Part shown: positions 1-5,973 of the stretch, one piece after another | Position numbering within the stretch: position 1 is the stretch's first letter | Layout: the number at the start of each line of letters is the position of its first letter | Source of the DNA: Planctomycetaceae bacterium | GTDB taxonomy: Bacteria; Planctomycetota; Planctomycetia; Planctomycetales; Planctomycetaceae | Direction of reading: 5' to 3' | NCBI GenBank assembly: GCA_003503535.1 | Contig: DOCI01000242.1 | Coordinates: forward strand, 12,728 to 21,792 | DNA: 9,065 nucleotides | The notes under the pieces: model-generated | Told to the model about the DNA's origin: nothing | What the model saw: the letters and a program-made list of their open reading frames with translations, nothing else | The model's database searches: none | Position numbers and translations under genes: made by a program

Positions 1-217
1 GGGGCTTCTCTTCGAGAGTGCCCTCGCTACCCTCGTCTTAATAACTTCTATCATCAAATCCATGTTATATACGTTTCGGCTTATCAGAGTAATCGATAGC
101 CCCCCGAACGCATCGTCGAAGGTGAGGAGAGGAATCAATTTGTCCGAGAGGCGTAATGGTTCTGACGATCACAACGATTGATTCCCTCTGTGTCTGCGAC
201 TTGATACGATTTCCACC
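1..217. other. Upstream non-coding stretch
   Basis: I see no convincing gene here. One plus-strand frame stays open from the window edge to about position 182, but the peptide has no recognisable motif, so a gene tail entering from the left cannot be excluded or supported. Positions 21-38 contain a short imperfect tandem repeat (CCCTCGCTA / CCCTCGTCT). No strong sigma70 promoter or Shine-Dalgarno site for the ABC ATPase gene is evident; the 17 bases before its ATG are pyrimidine-rich. Confidence 0.4.
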
Positions 218-910
218 ATGCAAGTAACCATCAAAGATGTTCAAAAATCCTTCCGTCGAGGTGAAACAACCGTTCCTGTGTTAAGGGGATTGAGTTGCGA
301 ATTTCCGTCGGGCACTTTCAATTTCGTCGTCGGCCCCTCCGGCAGCGGAAAAAGCTCTCTTCTGTATCTGATCGGCGCACTCGATCAGCCGACATCCGGA
401 CAGATTGAAATTGACGGTCGGGTAATATCGACCTGGAGTGAAACCGAGGCGAACCATTTTCGAGCCAGCCAGGTCGGATTTGTTTTTCAGAGTTTCAATC
501 TGATGTCCAATTTATCAGCCCTTGACAATGTTCTCGTCCCGTTTATGCCGCAGGGATTAACTTCGACGAAACGCAAAGAAGCTGAAGAACTGCTGAAACT
601 TGTTGGAATGGGACATCGCCTGACTCATAAACCGAATCACCTTTCCGGCGGCGAGCAGCAACGGGTCGCCATTGCACGAGCCTTATTGAAAAAGCCTCAA
701 CTGATTTTAGCCGATGAACCAACAGGCGAACTCGACAGTCAAACCGGACGCGAAGTCTTCAATTATCTCCGCTTGCTGGCTGGTCAGAATCAATCGACCG
801 TCATTGTCGTGACCCATGACGAATCCTATATGCAGCCTGACGATTACGTCCATCGTATCAGTGATGGGAGACTCATCGAGACGAGTCAGGTGAGTGAGAG
901 TGGCCAGTGA
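218..910 (+). CDS. ABC transporter ATP-binding protein, LolD/MacB type
   Basis: This is a 230-residue cytoplasmic nucleotide-binding subunit that would hydrolyse ATP to drive an FtsX/MacB/LolCE-like permease (lipoprotein release, efflux or cell-envelope work). All motifs are intact: Walker A GPSGSGKSS (39-47), Q-loop glutamine Q91 in VFQSFNL, signature LSGGEQQR (142-149), Walker B LILADEPTGELD (162-173) and H-loop H200 in VVTHD. The ADEPTGELDSQTG D-loop and the overall length match the LolD/MacB/FtsE group. The ATG at 218 gives the expected N-terminus (beta strand, then 'VLRGLS'), although no clear Shine-Dalgarno site precedes it. No permease gene follows; the next gene, 72 nt downstream, is an enoyl-CoA hydratase. 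The partner must lie left of the window or elsewhere. The last ten codons run into short repeated DNA (about 887-923), so the C-terminal tail is probably not conserved. The family is certain; the substrate is unknown. Confidence 0.95.
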   Translation: MQVTIKDVQKSFRRGETTVPVLRGLSCEFPSGTFNFVVGPSGSGKSSLLYLIGALDQPTSGQIEIDGRVISTWSETEANHFRASQVGFVFQSFNLMSNLSALDNVLVPFMPQGLTSTKRKEAEELLKLVGMGHRLTHKPNHLSGGEQQRVAIARALLKKPQLILADEPTGELDSQTGREVFNYLRLLAGQNQSTVIVVTHDESYMQPDDYVHRISDGRLIETSQVSESGQ

Positions 911-978
911 TGAGTGGCTAGTGTCAAGATAACGAAACCCGAATACCGATCCCCGAAACCCGCACACACCAGGTGAGT
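887..978 (+). repeat. Short direct repeats between ABC ATPase and enoyl-CoA hydratase genes
   Basis: Three small direct repeats are crowded into the ATPase 3' end and the spacer. GAGTGGCCAGTG (898-909) recurs as GAGTGGCTAGTG (912-923) with one mismatch. CGAAACCCG occurs at 933-941 and again at 954-962. CAGGTGAGT occurs at 887-895 and 970-978, the second copy overlapping the Shine-Dalgarno site of the downstream gene. These look like slippage-prone spacer DNA rather than coding sequence. Confidence 0.5.
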
Positions 979-982
979 CATA

Positions 983-1825
983 ATGAGAAACAGCGATAGT
1001 CCAGTTACTCAAGTCGATCTGCAGATTGAAAAGCAAGTCGCGACCGTCACACTTTCGGGTGTGAAGGGGATTCAAACACTCTCCTCTCAAACCCGACAAA
1101 ACCTGCACGTTGCTCTGGATCAACTGGAGAAGACTCCTGCGTTACGGATCGTCCAGTTTCAGGGAACAGGCCGGACGTTTATTGCCGGTGCGGATATCCA
1201 TGAATTTCAGGATTTGACGGAATCCACTGCTGGAAAGCTCGTCACTGATGGTCAACAACTGATGACCCGCATTGCCGAACTCCCCTGCATCACAATTGCT
1301 GCAATCAACGGGGCCTGCGCCGGCGGCGGTTGGGAACTGGCACTGGCCTGTGATTTTCGCATTGCCATTGAAGACGCCAAAATTGGGCTTCCTGAGACGT
1401 CTCTCGGATTACTCCCCTGCTGGGGAGGCACTGTAAGAATGACCCAACAGTTTGGATCAGCTCTGGCCAATCAACTGATTCTTACGGGAGAATTGATTAA
1501 GGCCAAATCGGCATTCAAGAAAGGCTTGCTGCATGATGTCTGCACTGCGGACGAATTCGAAGAACAGCTATCGAACCTGAAAACCACTCTATTTTCCCGC
1601 AGTCCCTTCGCCCAGAAGATGGCTCGGAAAGTTATCGTGAAAACAGCTGCCCGGGAACATCAGGCGTCTCTCGGCTTCTCAGACGAACGCAATGCATTTC
1701 TCGAATGCGTCCACTCGGGCCAGGTTGCGATTGGAGTAGAAGCCTTCCTCAACAAAAAGACACCAATATGGGATCAGGCAGCTATTCAAATTCAGAATAG
1801 GATTCCCAGATCCCCTGTACGATAA
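983..1825 (+). CDS. Enoyl-CoA hydratase/isomerase family protein
   Basis: This is a 280-residue crotonase-fold protein, a soluble enzyme that would act on an acyl-CoA thioester (hydration, isomerisation or a related reaction; the substrate cannot be read from sequence). The oxyanion-hole region is FIAGADIHEF (66-75), and the second oxyanion segment is INGACAGGGWELALACDFRIA, around 108-128. Both glutamates used by true hydratases are present: E118 in GGGWELA and E138 in IGLPETSLGLLPCWGGT. It is therefore probably a working hydratase or isomerase rather than a dehalogenase or hydrolase member. The ATG at 983 is chosen because AGGTGA (971-976) lies six bases upstream. The C-terminus runs about 20 residues past the usual end of the fold (FLNKKTPIWDQ) and overlaps the 3' end of the convergent gene by 44 nt. 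It lies 72 nt after the ABC ATPase gene and may share its transcript, but no functional link is evident. Confidence 0.92.
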   Translation: MRNSDSPVTQVDLQIEKQVATVTLSGVKGIQTLSSQTRQNLHVALDQLEKTPALRIVQFQGTGRTFIAGADIHEFQDLTESTAGKLVTDGQQLMTRIAELPCITIAAINGACAGGGWELALACDFRIAIEDAKIGLPETSLGLLPCWGGTVRMTQQFGSALANQLILTGELIKAKSAFKKGLLHDVCTADEFEEQLSNLKTTLFSRSPFAQKMARKVIVKTAAREHQASLGFSDERNAFLECVHSGQVAIGVEAFLNKKTPIWDQAAIQIQNRIPRSPVR

Positions 1826-2525
1826 AGCGATCGATCAGTCTGCAGACTCGCTCGTCAGCACAACGGAATTGTTGAGAATCTGGTTTGGAGGTGGTTTGAT
1901 CCAAATGAATATTCAAACCGGAATCGTGAAGCAGCCGAGAGTAATTCTGGATCCAGGAATTATCAGTTTCGGAATGCAGAAATCCTCTTAAGCGATGCAA
2001 GTGACGGAATTGATTTAAGAGACAGTCTTGCTCGGACTGATCAGGGTTGAGTGCGATAAATCCCCAGAATGATTCTGGATGCGACAATACGGTTTTCATC
2101 GCTAAGGATCCTCGATGCCGGTCGCCCATCACAAGAATCCGTTCGGTGTGCACATTATAATGACGGCTCATCTGCGAGACCGCTTCTTGAATCTGCTGCA
2201 TCAGATTGTCTGAAGACAATCTGGTTTTGTCATCCAGGTCGAGTTCGATTGCCAGATGATTCTGAGTGCTGATCTGTTCCATCAGGTATTGATACTCGCT
2301 GGTCGAACCTTCCCGCCCCTGCAAATAGACAATCAGTGGGTAGGCATAATTCGGCTCATAATTACGGGGCATATACACCCGGGCATCTTGAAACGAGAGC
2401 GAGTAAGTCATCCCGGCTTCACGAGATTCGTTGTTCAGAAATTCGGTGAATTCTTGATCGGCAGATACATCCGGTTTCAATTTTGTATTTTCTGAGTTGT
2501 GATTGAGATGAATGATTCGATTCAT
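1782..2525 (-). CDS. Alpha/beta-hydrolase-fold protein lacking the nucleophile serine
   Basis: This 247-residue protein resembles the phospholipase/carboxylesterase and feruloyl-esterase-like alpha/beta hydrolases. It has a YMPRNYEPNYAYPLIVYLQG opening (51-70; the oxyanion-loop region is normally LHG), a following GSTSEYQYLMEQIS segment, and an 'elbow' strand RILVMGDRHRGSLAMKTVL (129-147) leading into HPESFWGFIALNP. In active members the elbow reads G-x-S-x-G; here positions 134-138 are G-D-R-H-R, so R136 sits where the catalytic serine should be. I infer a non-catalytic or repurposed protein. No signal peptide is seen. The start at 2525 is preferred over an upstream in-frame ATG at 2648: AGGAA lies about seven bases before it, and the longer form would overlap the amidase gene and begin with non-family sequence. 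It follows the amidase by 59 nt on the same strand, a likely operon. Its last 44 nt overlap the convergent enoyl-CoA hydratase gene. Confidence 0.75.
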   Translation of the reverse strand: MNRIIHLNHNSENTKLKPDVSADQEFTEFLNNESREAGMTYSLSFQDARVYMPRNYEPNYAYPLIVYLQGREGSTSEYQYLMEQISTQNHLAIELDLDDKTRLSSDNLMQQIQEAVSQMSRHYNVHTERILVMGDRHRGSLAMKTVLSHPESFWGFIALNPDQSEQDCLLNQFRHLHRLRGFLHSETDNSWIQNYSRLLHDSGLNIHLDQTTSKPDSQQFRCADERVCRLIDRFIVQGIWESYSEFE

Positions 2526-2584
2526 GTTGTTCCTGTGTGGTAACCGTGTGCAATATAAGCGGAAGAATAAGCTGAGATAAAAAC

Positions 2585-3217
2585 TTAAGGGGATTCCTCT
2601 GGAGAATACCTGGAATAATTTTTGAGTGGGAAATTCTGTCCTGGACATTGGGTCGATTTGATTTGTCCGTGTCCGAGTACATGGTCCGATTGAATGGAAT
2701 ACGCCCTGTTGAGATAAGCCAGTAAATGTTGCAGTGAATCCAACTGAGCCTGCGATGGTCCATGCGTTTCAAAGTTGCCGATCAGGCAAACACCAATTCC
2801 AAACCGATTGTACAATTCATTGCCTGCGTGGGCTCCATCGATTTGTCCCTGCCAGCGAAAGGTGGGTTCGACCTGCCCATCTTTCATTCCCTGTCCATTG
2901 CCGATGACAAAATGATATCCAATCCCACGCCACGGTCGTCCCTGACTATCCTTGCGTTGCAAGTGGGCCCGGTGAATCTGATCGATACTCCCGGACTCGG
3001 TAGCCGTGTGATGAATCACGACATATTTCCAGTTCCGCGACTCCGTATGAGGCTTCCAGAAAGATTCATTGACGACCGACTTCCTCAATTGTCTTTCCGT
3101 ATTCAATCCCTCTGCAGTGCAGTGAGATGACAGCGAAATAAACACTAATAGCATTCCAGACCATGCAATCAGTCCTCTCGGGCAATTTGCCAACGGATTG
3201 ATTCGACAATCGTGCAT
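2585..3217 (-). CDS. Exported N-acetylmuramoyl-L-alanine amidase (Amidase_2/PGRP fold)
   Basis: This 210-residue zinc amidase is predicted to cleave the bond between N-acetylmuramic acid and L-alanine in peptidoglycan. The T7-lysozyme/PGRP-like core is complete: VVIHHTAT (66-73) supplies zinc ligand H69, IGYHFVI (99-105) the catalytic tyrosine Y101, VLGHGQI the second ligand H183, and STQCPG (188-193) the cysteine ligand C191. The GAHAG motif typical of the fold is at 129-132 and neighbouring residues. The N-terminus has a hydrophobic stretch (about 17-32) and a plausible signal-peptidase I site near CTA-EG (33-37), so it should act in the periplasm. The start at 3217 lacks a clear Shine-Dalgarno site; M22 (3154) is an alternative but would shorten the signal peptide n-region. 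A TTGACA/17/TAAATT promoter lies 54-82 nt upstream. The gene downstream on the same strand is the serine-less hydrolase. Confidence 0.93.
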   Translation of the reverse strand: MHDCRINPLANCPRGLIAWSGMLLVFISLSSHCTAEGLNTERQLRKSVVNESFWKPHTESRNWKYVVIHHTATESGSIDQIHRAHLQRKDSQGRPWRGIGYHFVIGNGQGMKDGQVEPTFRWQGQIDGAHAGNELYNRFGIGVCLIGNFETHGPSQAQLDSLQHLLAYLNRAYSIQSDHVLGHGQIKSTQCPGQNFPLKNYSRYSPEESP

Positions 3218-3270
3218 GGGGACCGCTAGTCAACTTTAGTAGAGCATTTGTCTGGCGAACTCAAATTTGC

Positions 3271-3299
3271 AATTTACCCCTGTATTGAGAATGTGTCAA
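3271..3299 (-). promoter_or_regulatory. Sigma70-type promoter for the amidase unit
   Basis: Read on the minus strand, a perfect -35 hexamer TTGACA (3299-3294) is followed after exactly 17 bases by TAAATT (3276-3271), which matches the -10 consensus at four of six positions. Transcription would begin near 3264, giving a leader of roughly 47 nt before the amidase ATG at 3217. This is the best housekeeping promoter in the window. Confidence 0.6.
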
Positions 3300-3613
3300 T
3301 CTGTTGTTCAGGGATGCAGACTCTTCCTCGGAAACGGAGAGCAGTTTTAACGTTTGCTCCGAATCGAATTGTGACTCTGGTTAAGCGGGAGGAAGTTTTT
3401 GGTGGCGTTAAAGTTCCTCCAGACTGACTATTGTGAACGATCCCTGCTGTTCAGGCCGATTTTGACTATCGCGAGATCAATTTGAAAAAGTCAGAATATT
3501 TTTCCGGGGTTTGTAAGAACCAGGGCTTTAGCCGATAACTATTTCGCTTTGACTCCGCAACAGGATACAGGAGTTGTGATTCAATAATGCGACGATTTAA
3601 GAAGTCGTTCCAT
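3300..3613. other. Gene-free spacer with a small basic ORF and a GCCGATAA box
   Basis: No family-like protein is seen in either strand of this spacer. It holds a weak inverted repeat GGAGGAA/TTCCTCC (3388-3394 and 3414-3420). It also has an exact GCCGATAA octamer on the plus strand (3531-3538), identical to the -10 element of flagellar sigma28 promoters but without a good -35. A 14-codon plus-strand ORF (3587-3631, MRRFKKSFHKKRTA) follows, with AGGAG 13 nt before its ATG. None of these is proven to be functional. Confidence 0.35.
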
Positions 3614-3638
3614 AAAAAAAGGACCGCATAACGGTCCT
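3614..3638 (-). terminator. Rho-independent terminator of the DUF1080 gene
   Basis: On the minus strand a perfect 7-bp stem AGGACCG/CGGTCCT (3638-3632 and 3626-3620) with a 5-nt loop is followed directly by a run of seven T (3620-3614). It lies 31 nt past the stop of the DUF1080 gene that ends at 3670, the normal place for an intrinsic terminator. On the plus strand there is no T-tract, so it acts in one direction. Confidence 0.87.
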
Positions 3639-3669
3639 CTCTCTGAGTGAAAGTTGATTTAAAACAAAC

Positions 3670-4392
3670 TTATTCCGCGCTGAGTTGTTTGAGGCGGATA
3701 TTTCGGAACTGTACTTTCATGGGTGGGCCTGCATGAAGTTGCAGAGCCAGAATTCCTGAGTCTCTTCGTTCTTTCATATCGTTGTCTGTGCATTCAGCGG
3801 TCACGATTCCGTTGATCTTATGAACGAAATGAAAATCTTTTGCTGTAATGGTGTAAGTATTCCAGTCTTCATTTTTAATGTGTGACTGAATTGAAGCCGA
3901 ATCGCCGACCGAGCCGACGACTTTGACCTGGAATTTTCCATCTTCCCGTACAAGTTCAGTCTGCTGACCACGATTGGCGAGAATGCCGCGAAAGCGTTCG
4001 CCGTAAAGAATTCCCGAATAGGTTTTGCCAGCTTCAAAGTCCGCCTGATATCCGCCTACGACCCACTTGGCATTCTCCACTTCAAAGCTGCGATACTGGA
4101 TGCCGGAGTTGCCACCGATGATTTTGTATTCGAGTTGAAGTTCAAAATTGGAGGCGTCGCCTCCGCGATAGATGAGGAACGTATTTCCTTTCGTCGGATT
4201 CTCTGCGGTTGTCTGACCTGTGATGGTCCCCTCTTCAACACTCCAGAAGTCAGGATTACCATCCCAGCCTTCAAGAGTTTTTCCATTGAACAGGGATTCA
4301 AACCCTTTGTCTTCGGCAAAAGATTGACTGATCGGAAGCAGGCAGAACGTTAACAGACAAATCATTTTCATTAGTGGCATAAGTCTCACCAT
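3670..4392 (-). CDS. Secreted DUF1080 protein (3-keto-disaccharide hydrolase domain)
   Basis: This 240-residue protein is one DUF1080/3-keto-disaccharide hydrolase domain (Pfam PF06439) behind a signal peptide. Family members have a jelly-roll, lectin-like fold and cleave glycosides whose sugar has been oxidised at C3. The hydrophobic leader (about 9-22) ends in SQSFA-ED, with cleavage expected after residue 26. The domain starts with the hallmark FESLFNGKTLEGWDG (31-45), continues with NSGIQYRS (95-102) and GYQAD (114-118), and closes with SGILALQLHAGPP...VQFRNIRLKQL (212-237). The start is uncertain: ATG at 4392 has no Shine-Dalgarno site, whereas the in-frame ATG at 4380 is preceded by GGTGAG. 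A possible weak promoter (TTGTCG/17/TTTAAA, 4441-4413) overlaps a 20-bp palindrome. It lies 88 nt after the TIM-barrel gene on the same strand and ends at a strong terminator, so the two probably form one sugar-catabolism unit. Confidence 0.93.
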   Translation of the reverse strand: MVRLMPLMKMICLLTFCLLPISQSFAEDKGFESLFNGKTLEGWDGNPDFWSVEEGTITGQTTAENPTKGNTFLIYRGGDASNFELQLEYKIIGGNSGIQYRSFEVENAKWVVGGYQADFEAGKTYSGILYGERFRGILANRGQQTELVREDGKFQVKVVGSVGDSASIQSHIKNEDWNTYTITAKDFHFVHKINGIVTAECTDNDMKERRDSGILALQLHAGPPMKVQFRNIRLKQLSAE

Positions 4393-4414
4393 TATTGGAG
4401 GGTGTCAAAAGATT

Positions 4415-4434
4415 TAAATTGTGAATTCAATTTA
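4415..4434. promoter_or_regulatory. 20-bp AT-rich palindrome, candidate operator
   Basis: TAAATTG (4415-4421) and CAATTTA (4428-4434) form 7-bp arms around a 6-nt centre containing most of GAATTC. The palindrome lies 23 nt upstream of the first possible start of the DUF1080 gene and overlaps a weak candidate -10 box (4413-4418). The dyad is the size of a homodimeric repressor site, but AT-rich palindromes also arise by chance, so this is only a candidate. Confidence 0.3.
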
Positions 4435-4480
4435 CCGACAACAGAATGAATAAGGAAGTTCCAATGCAAGAAAGCGAGAA

Positions 4481-5365
4481 TCATCCCCAGTGTTCTGCAA
4501 TTTTCTTTCGCAGGAAATCGGCACTGCGGCGTAACTGCTCAATACCATCGACACCATCTTCAATACTGATCCAGCTATCGAATCCTTTGCTTTTCAATTC
4601 GCTGAAAATGGCATCGTAATCGTTGAGACCTTTACCAATTTCGCCGTGGCTCAATCGTTTGGCATAACCGACCGATCCTTCTTCTTCATTTCGCAAATCG
4701 TCAATGGTCCCGGAGATCAAATAACGATCACTTGCATGCATGGTGACAACTCGATCCGAAACCCGTTTCAGCAATTCAAGGGGATCATCCCCAGCCAGAA
4801 ACGCATTGCTGGGATCATAATTGACACCGAAATTCGGATGATCGATTGCGTTGACCAGTTCGCAGAACACGTCGATTTTCTGAGCAAACTCCGGATACTC
4901 CCAGAAATCATCTTTGTAATGGTTCTCAAGGATCAGTGTGACACCATGTTGCTCGGCATACGGCAGGCAGGCCTGAATACTTTCAGCTGCGAGGCGAACA
5001 CCTTCGGAATTCGATAATTCTGGTCGTCGTTGGCCACTGAGCACTCGACAGTAACTTCCACCCAGGGCATGGGTCATTTCAATCCAGCGTTTTTGTTTTG
5101 CGATTTCATTCTCGCGAAAGGCTGCATCGGGATGTGTAAAATCGGGAGAGCAACAGAGCATGGGAATCGACATCCCCAGATCGGCCACCTGATCGCGAAA
5201 TCGAGACCAGTTGGCTTCCTCAGCCATTTCGAGGAAGCCAGCGTAAAATTCGAGACCATCAATATCCAGAGTGGTGGCCAGCTCAAACCACTCCGACAAT
5301 TTCATCGACCCATCTTTACACAGGGCCTGCATATACGCTTTCGGGAAGGCAGCAAGTTTCGGCAT
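4481..5365 (-). CDS. Sugar phosphate isomerase/epimerase family TIM-barrel protein
   Basis: This 294-residue cytoplasmic protein belongs to the xylose-isomerase-like/AP-endonuclease-2 TIM-barrel superfamily, which contains sugar and keto-sugar isomerases, epimerases and dehydratases (IolE, IolI and tagatose-epimerase types). The four expected divalent-metal ligands are visible on successive strands: E147 in LILENHY, D184 in VNYDPSN, H210 in VTMHASD and E269 in SIEDG. The conserved H-G-E-I-G-K-G loop is at 240-246. The first strand (DGLEFY, 36-41) and the full length are normal for the family. There is no signal peptide. The start at 5365 has only a purine-rich GAGAGAA about ten bases upstream; an out-of-frame ATG lies just before it. 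The gene precedes a DUF1080 gene on the same strand by 88 nt, which suggests processing of sugars released by 3-keto-glycoside cleavage. The exact substrate cannot be assigned. Confidence 0.92.
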   Translation of the reverse strand: MPKLAAFPKAYMQALCKDGSMKLSEWFELATTLDIDGLEFYAGFLEMAEEANWSRFRDQVADLGMSIPMLCCSPDFTHPDAAFRENEIAKQKRWIEMTHALGGSYCRVLSGQRRPELSNSEGVRLAAESIQACLPYAEQHGVTLILENHYKDDFWEYPEFAQKIDVFCELVNAIDHPNFGVNYDPSNAFLAGDDPLELLKRVSDRVVTMHASDRYLISGTIDDLRNEEEGSVGYAKRLSHGEIGKGLNDYDAIFSELKSKGFDSWISIEDGVDGIEQLRRSADFLRKKIAEHWG

Positions 5366-5546
5366 GACTGGAGTGTTCTCTCATTGATCGATTCGAATTA
5401 TTGAGAGTTCATGATGATGATCTTTGTCACACAAGTCCACTCACCGATTATTCATAGGTCGACAGTTGCGCGAAAGTTATTACTTCCACAAGAAACATGA
5501 AAATAGATTTAAGCTGATCAGGTTTTTATTCCCACGAAGTGACAAA

Positions 5547-5563
5547 GGGGTGAATTCACTCCC
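5547..5563. repeat. Bulged hairpin left of the transposase remnant
   Basis: GGG-GTG-AATT-CAC-T-CCC folds into a 6-bp stem with a single unpaired T (5560) and a 4-nt loop. It lies 8 nt past the nonsense codon that ends the TnpA-like frame. If the element reads on the minus strand this is on its right-end side, but its sequence differs from the hairpin on the other side. Confidence 0.3.
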
Positions 5564-5570
5564 CCACAAA

Positions 5571-5755
5571 CTATGAGATTGAGACTTTCGGCGGAACCAT
5601 CGCCAAAAGTTGTACGTGATCGGGTTGGATATTCAATTCAATGCCTTCTGCAACTAATCGCTGAGCAAATGACCAAATACAACTCTCAACCTACTGACCA
5701 ACCAAACCCGATTTTTCCGGTGGCGATTTTTTGGAACCCAAAATTTATGATACTG
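5571..5755 (-). mobile_element. Degenerate IS200/IS605-type TnpA (Y1 transposase) remnant
   Basis: This is a non-functional fragment of a single-strand HUH transposase, readable only across two frames. In one minus-strand frame, 5755-5654 gives QYHKFWVPKNRHRK, matching the usual TnpA N-terminus YHxVWVxKYRxxV, followed by RLRVVFGHLL where TnpA has a R-x-R-[D]-hydrophobic helix. A shift near 5660-5672 leads to a second frame (down to 5574) giving AEGIELN and then IQPDHVQLLAMVPPKVSIS. This matches the core QPDHVHLLVxxPPKxSVS with the second histidine of the HUH motif changed to glutamine. A TAG (5573-5571) interrupts just before FVG, where the family continues with -xFMGxLKG. The N-terminal methionine region and the C-terminal part with the catalytic tyrosine are missing. 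The assignment rests on pattern recognition, not a search. Confidence 0.6.
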
Positions 5756-5773
5756 TCAAAGCCGTTGAACTTT

Positions 5774-5797
5774 GACCACATTCAGGGAATGTGGGTC
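5774..5797. repeat. Bulged hairpin at the 5' side of the transposase remnant
   Basis: GACC-ACATTC (5774-5783) and GAATGT-G-GGTC (5787-5797) pair over 10 bp with one unpaired G and a 3-nt loop. The stem lies about 20 bases beyond the first recognisable TnpA codon, where the left-end subterminal hairpin of an IS200/IS605 element would be. Imperfect stems with a bulged base are usual for these ends. Confidence 0.45.
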
Positions 5798-5973
5798 TCG
5801 ATGTTGGATTTGAATTGCTGAAATTGAGAAGCCGCGAACTACACTCTCGCAAAACTCACAGTACGCTGGATTTTGGCAGGGAATGAGAGGCAGTGTTGAT
5901 TGAAGATTGGAAAGTTTGATTGGTCATGTAAGTATGATTTTGGTCGAGGCTGGCACTACCAGGAATTTCGATG

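Larger units (their letters stand above)
5366..5973. other. 608-bp gene-free region with a decayed mobile element
   Basis: No intact gene is seen between the TIM-barrel start and the stop of the SEC-C remnant. The recognisable content is a degraded IS200-type transposase on the minus strand (about 5571-5755) flanked by two bulged hairpins, listed separately. The parts at 5366-5546 and 5798-5973 show no protein-like frames, no good promoter hexamers and no terminator that I trust. Open frames on the plus strand here (5573-5821 and 5907-6173) are antisense to the transposase remnant and to the SEC-C fragment respectively. Confidence 0.5.

Noticed and set aside
707..1123. Minus-strand open frame of 138 codons across the ABC ATPase end and hydratase start
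   Set aside because: It is antisense to two well-supported genes, has no family-like motif, and no ribosome-binding site supports it.
2526..2648. Longer N-terminus for the hydrolase-like protein
   Set aside because: The in-frame ATG at 2648 would overlap the amidase gene by 64 nt and add 41 residues unlike the family. The ATG at 2525 has AGGAA at good spacing.
5573..5821. Plus-strand open frame of 82 codons in the large gap
   Set aside because: It is the complement of the transposase remnant. The minus strand gives recognisable TnpA segments and the plus strand does not.
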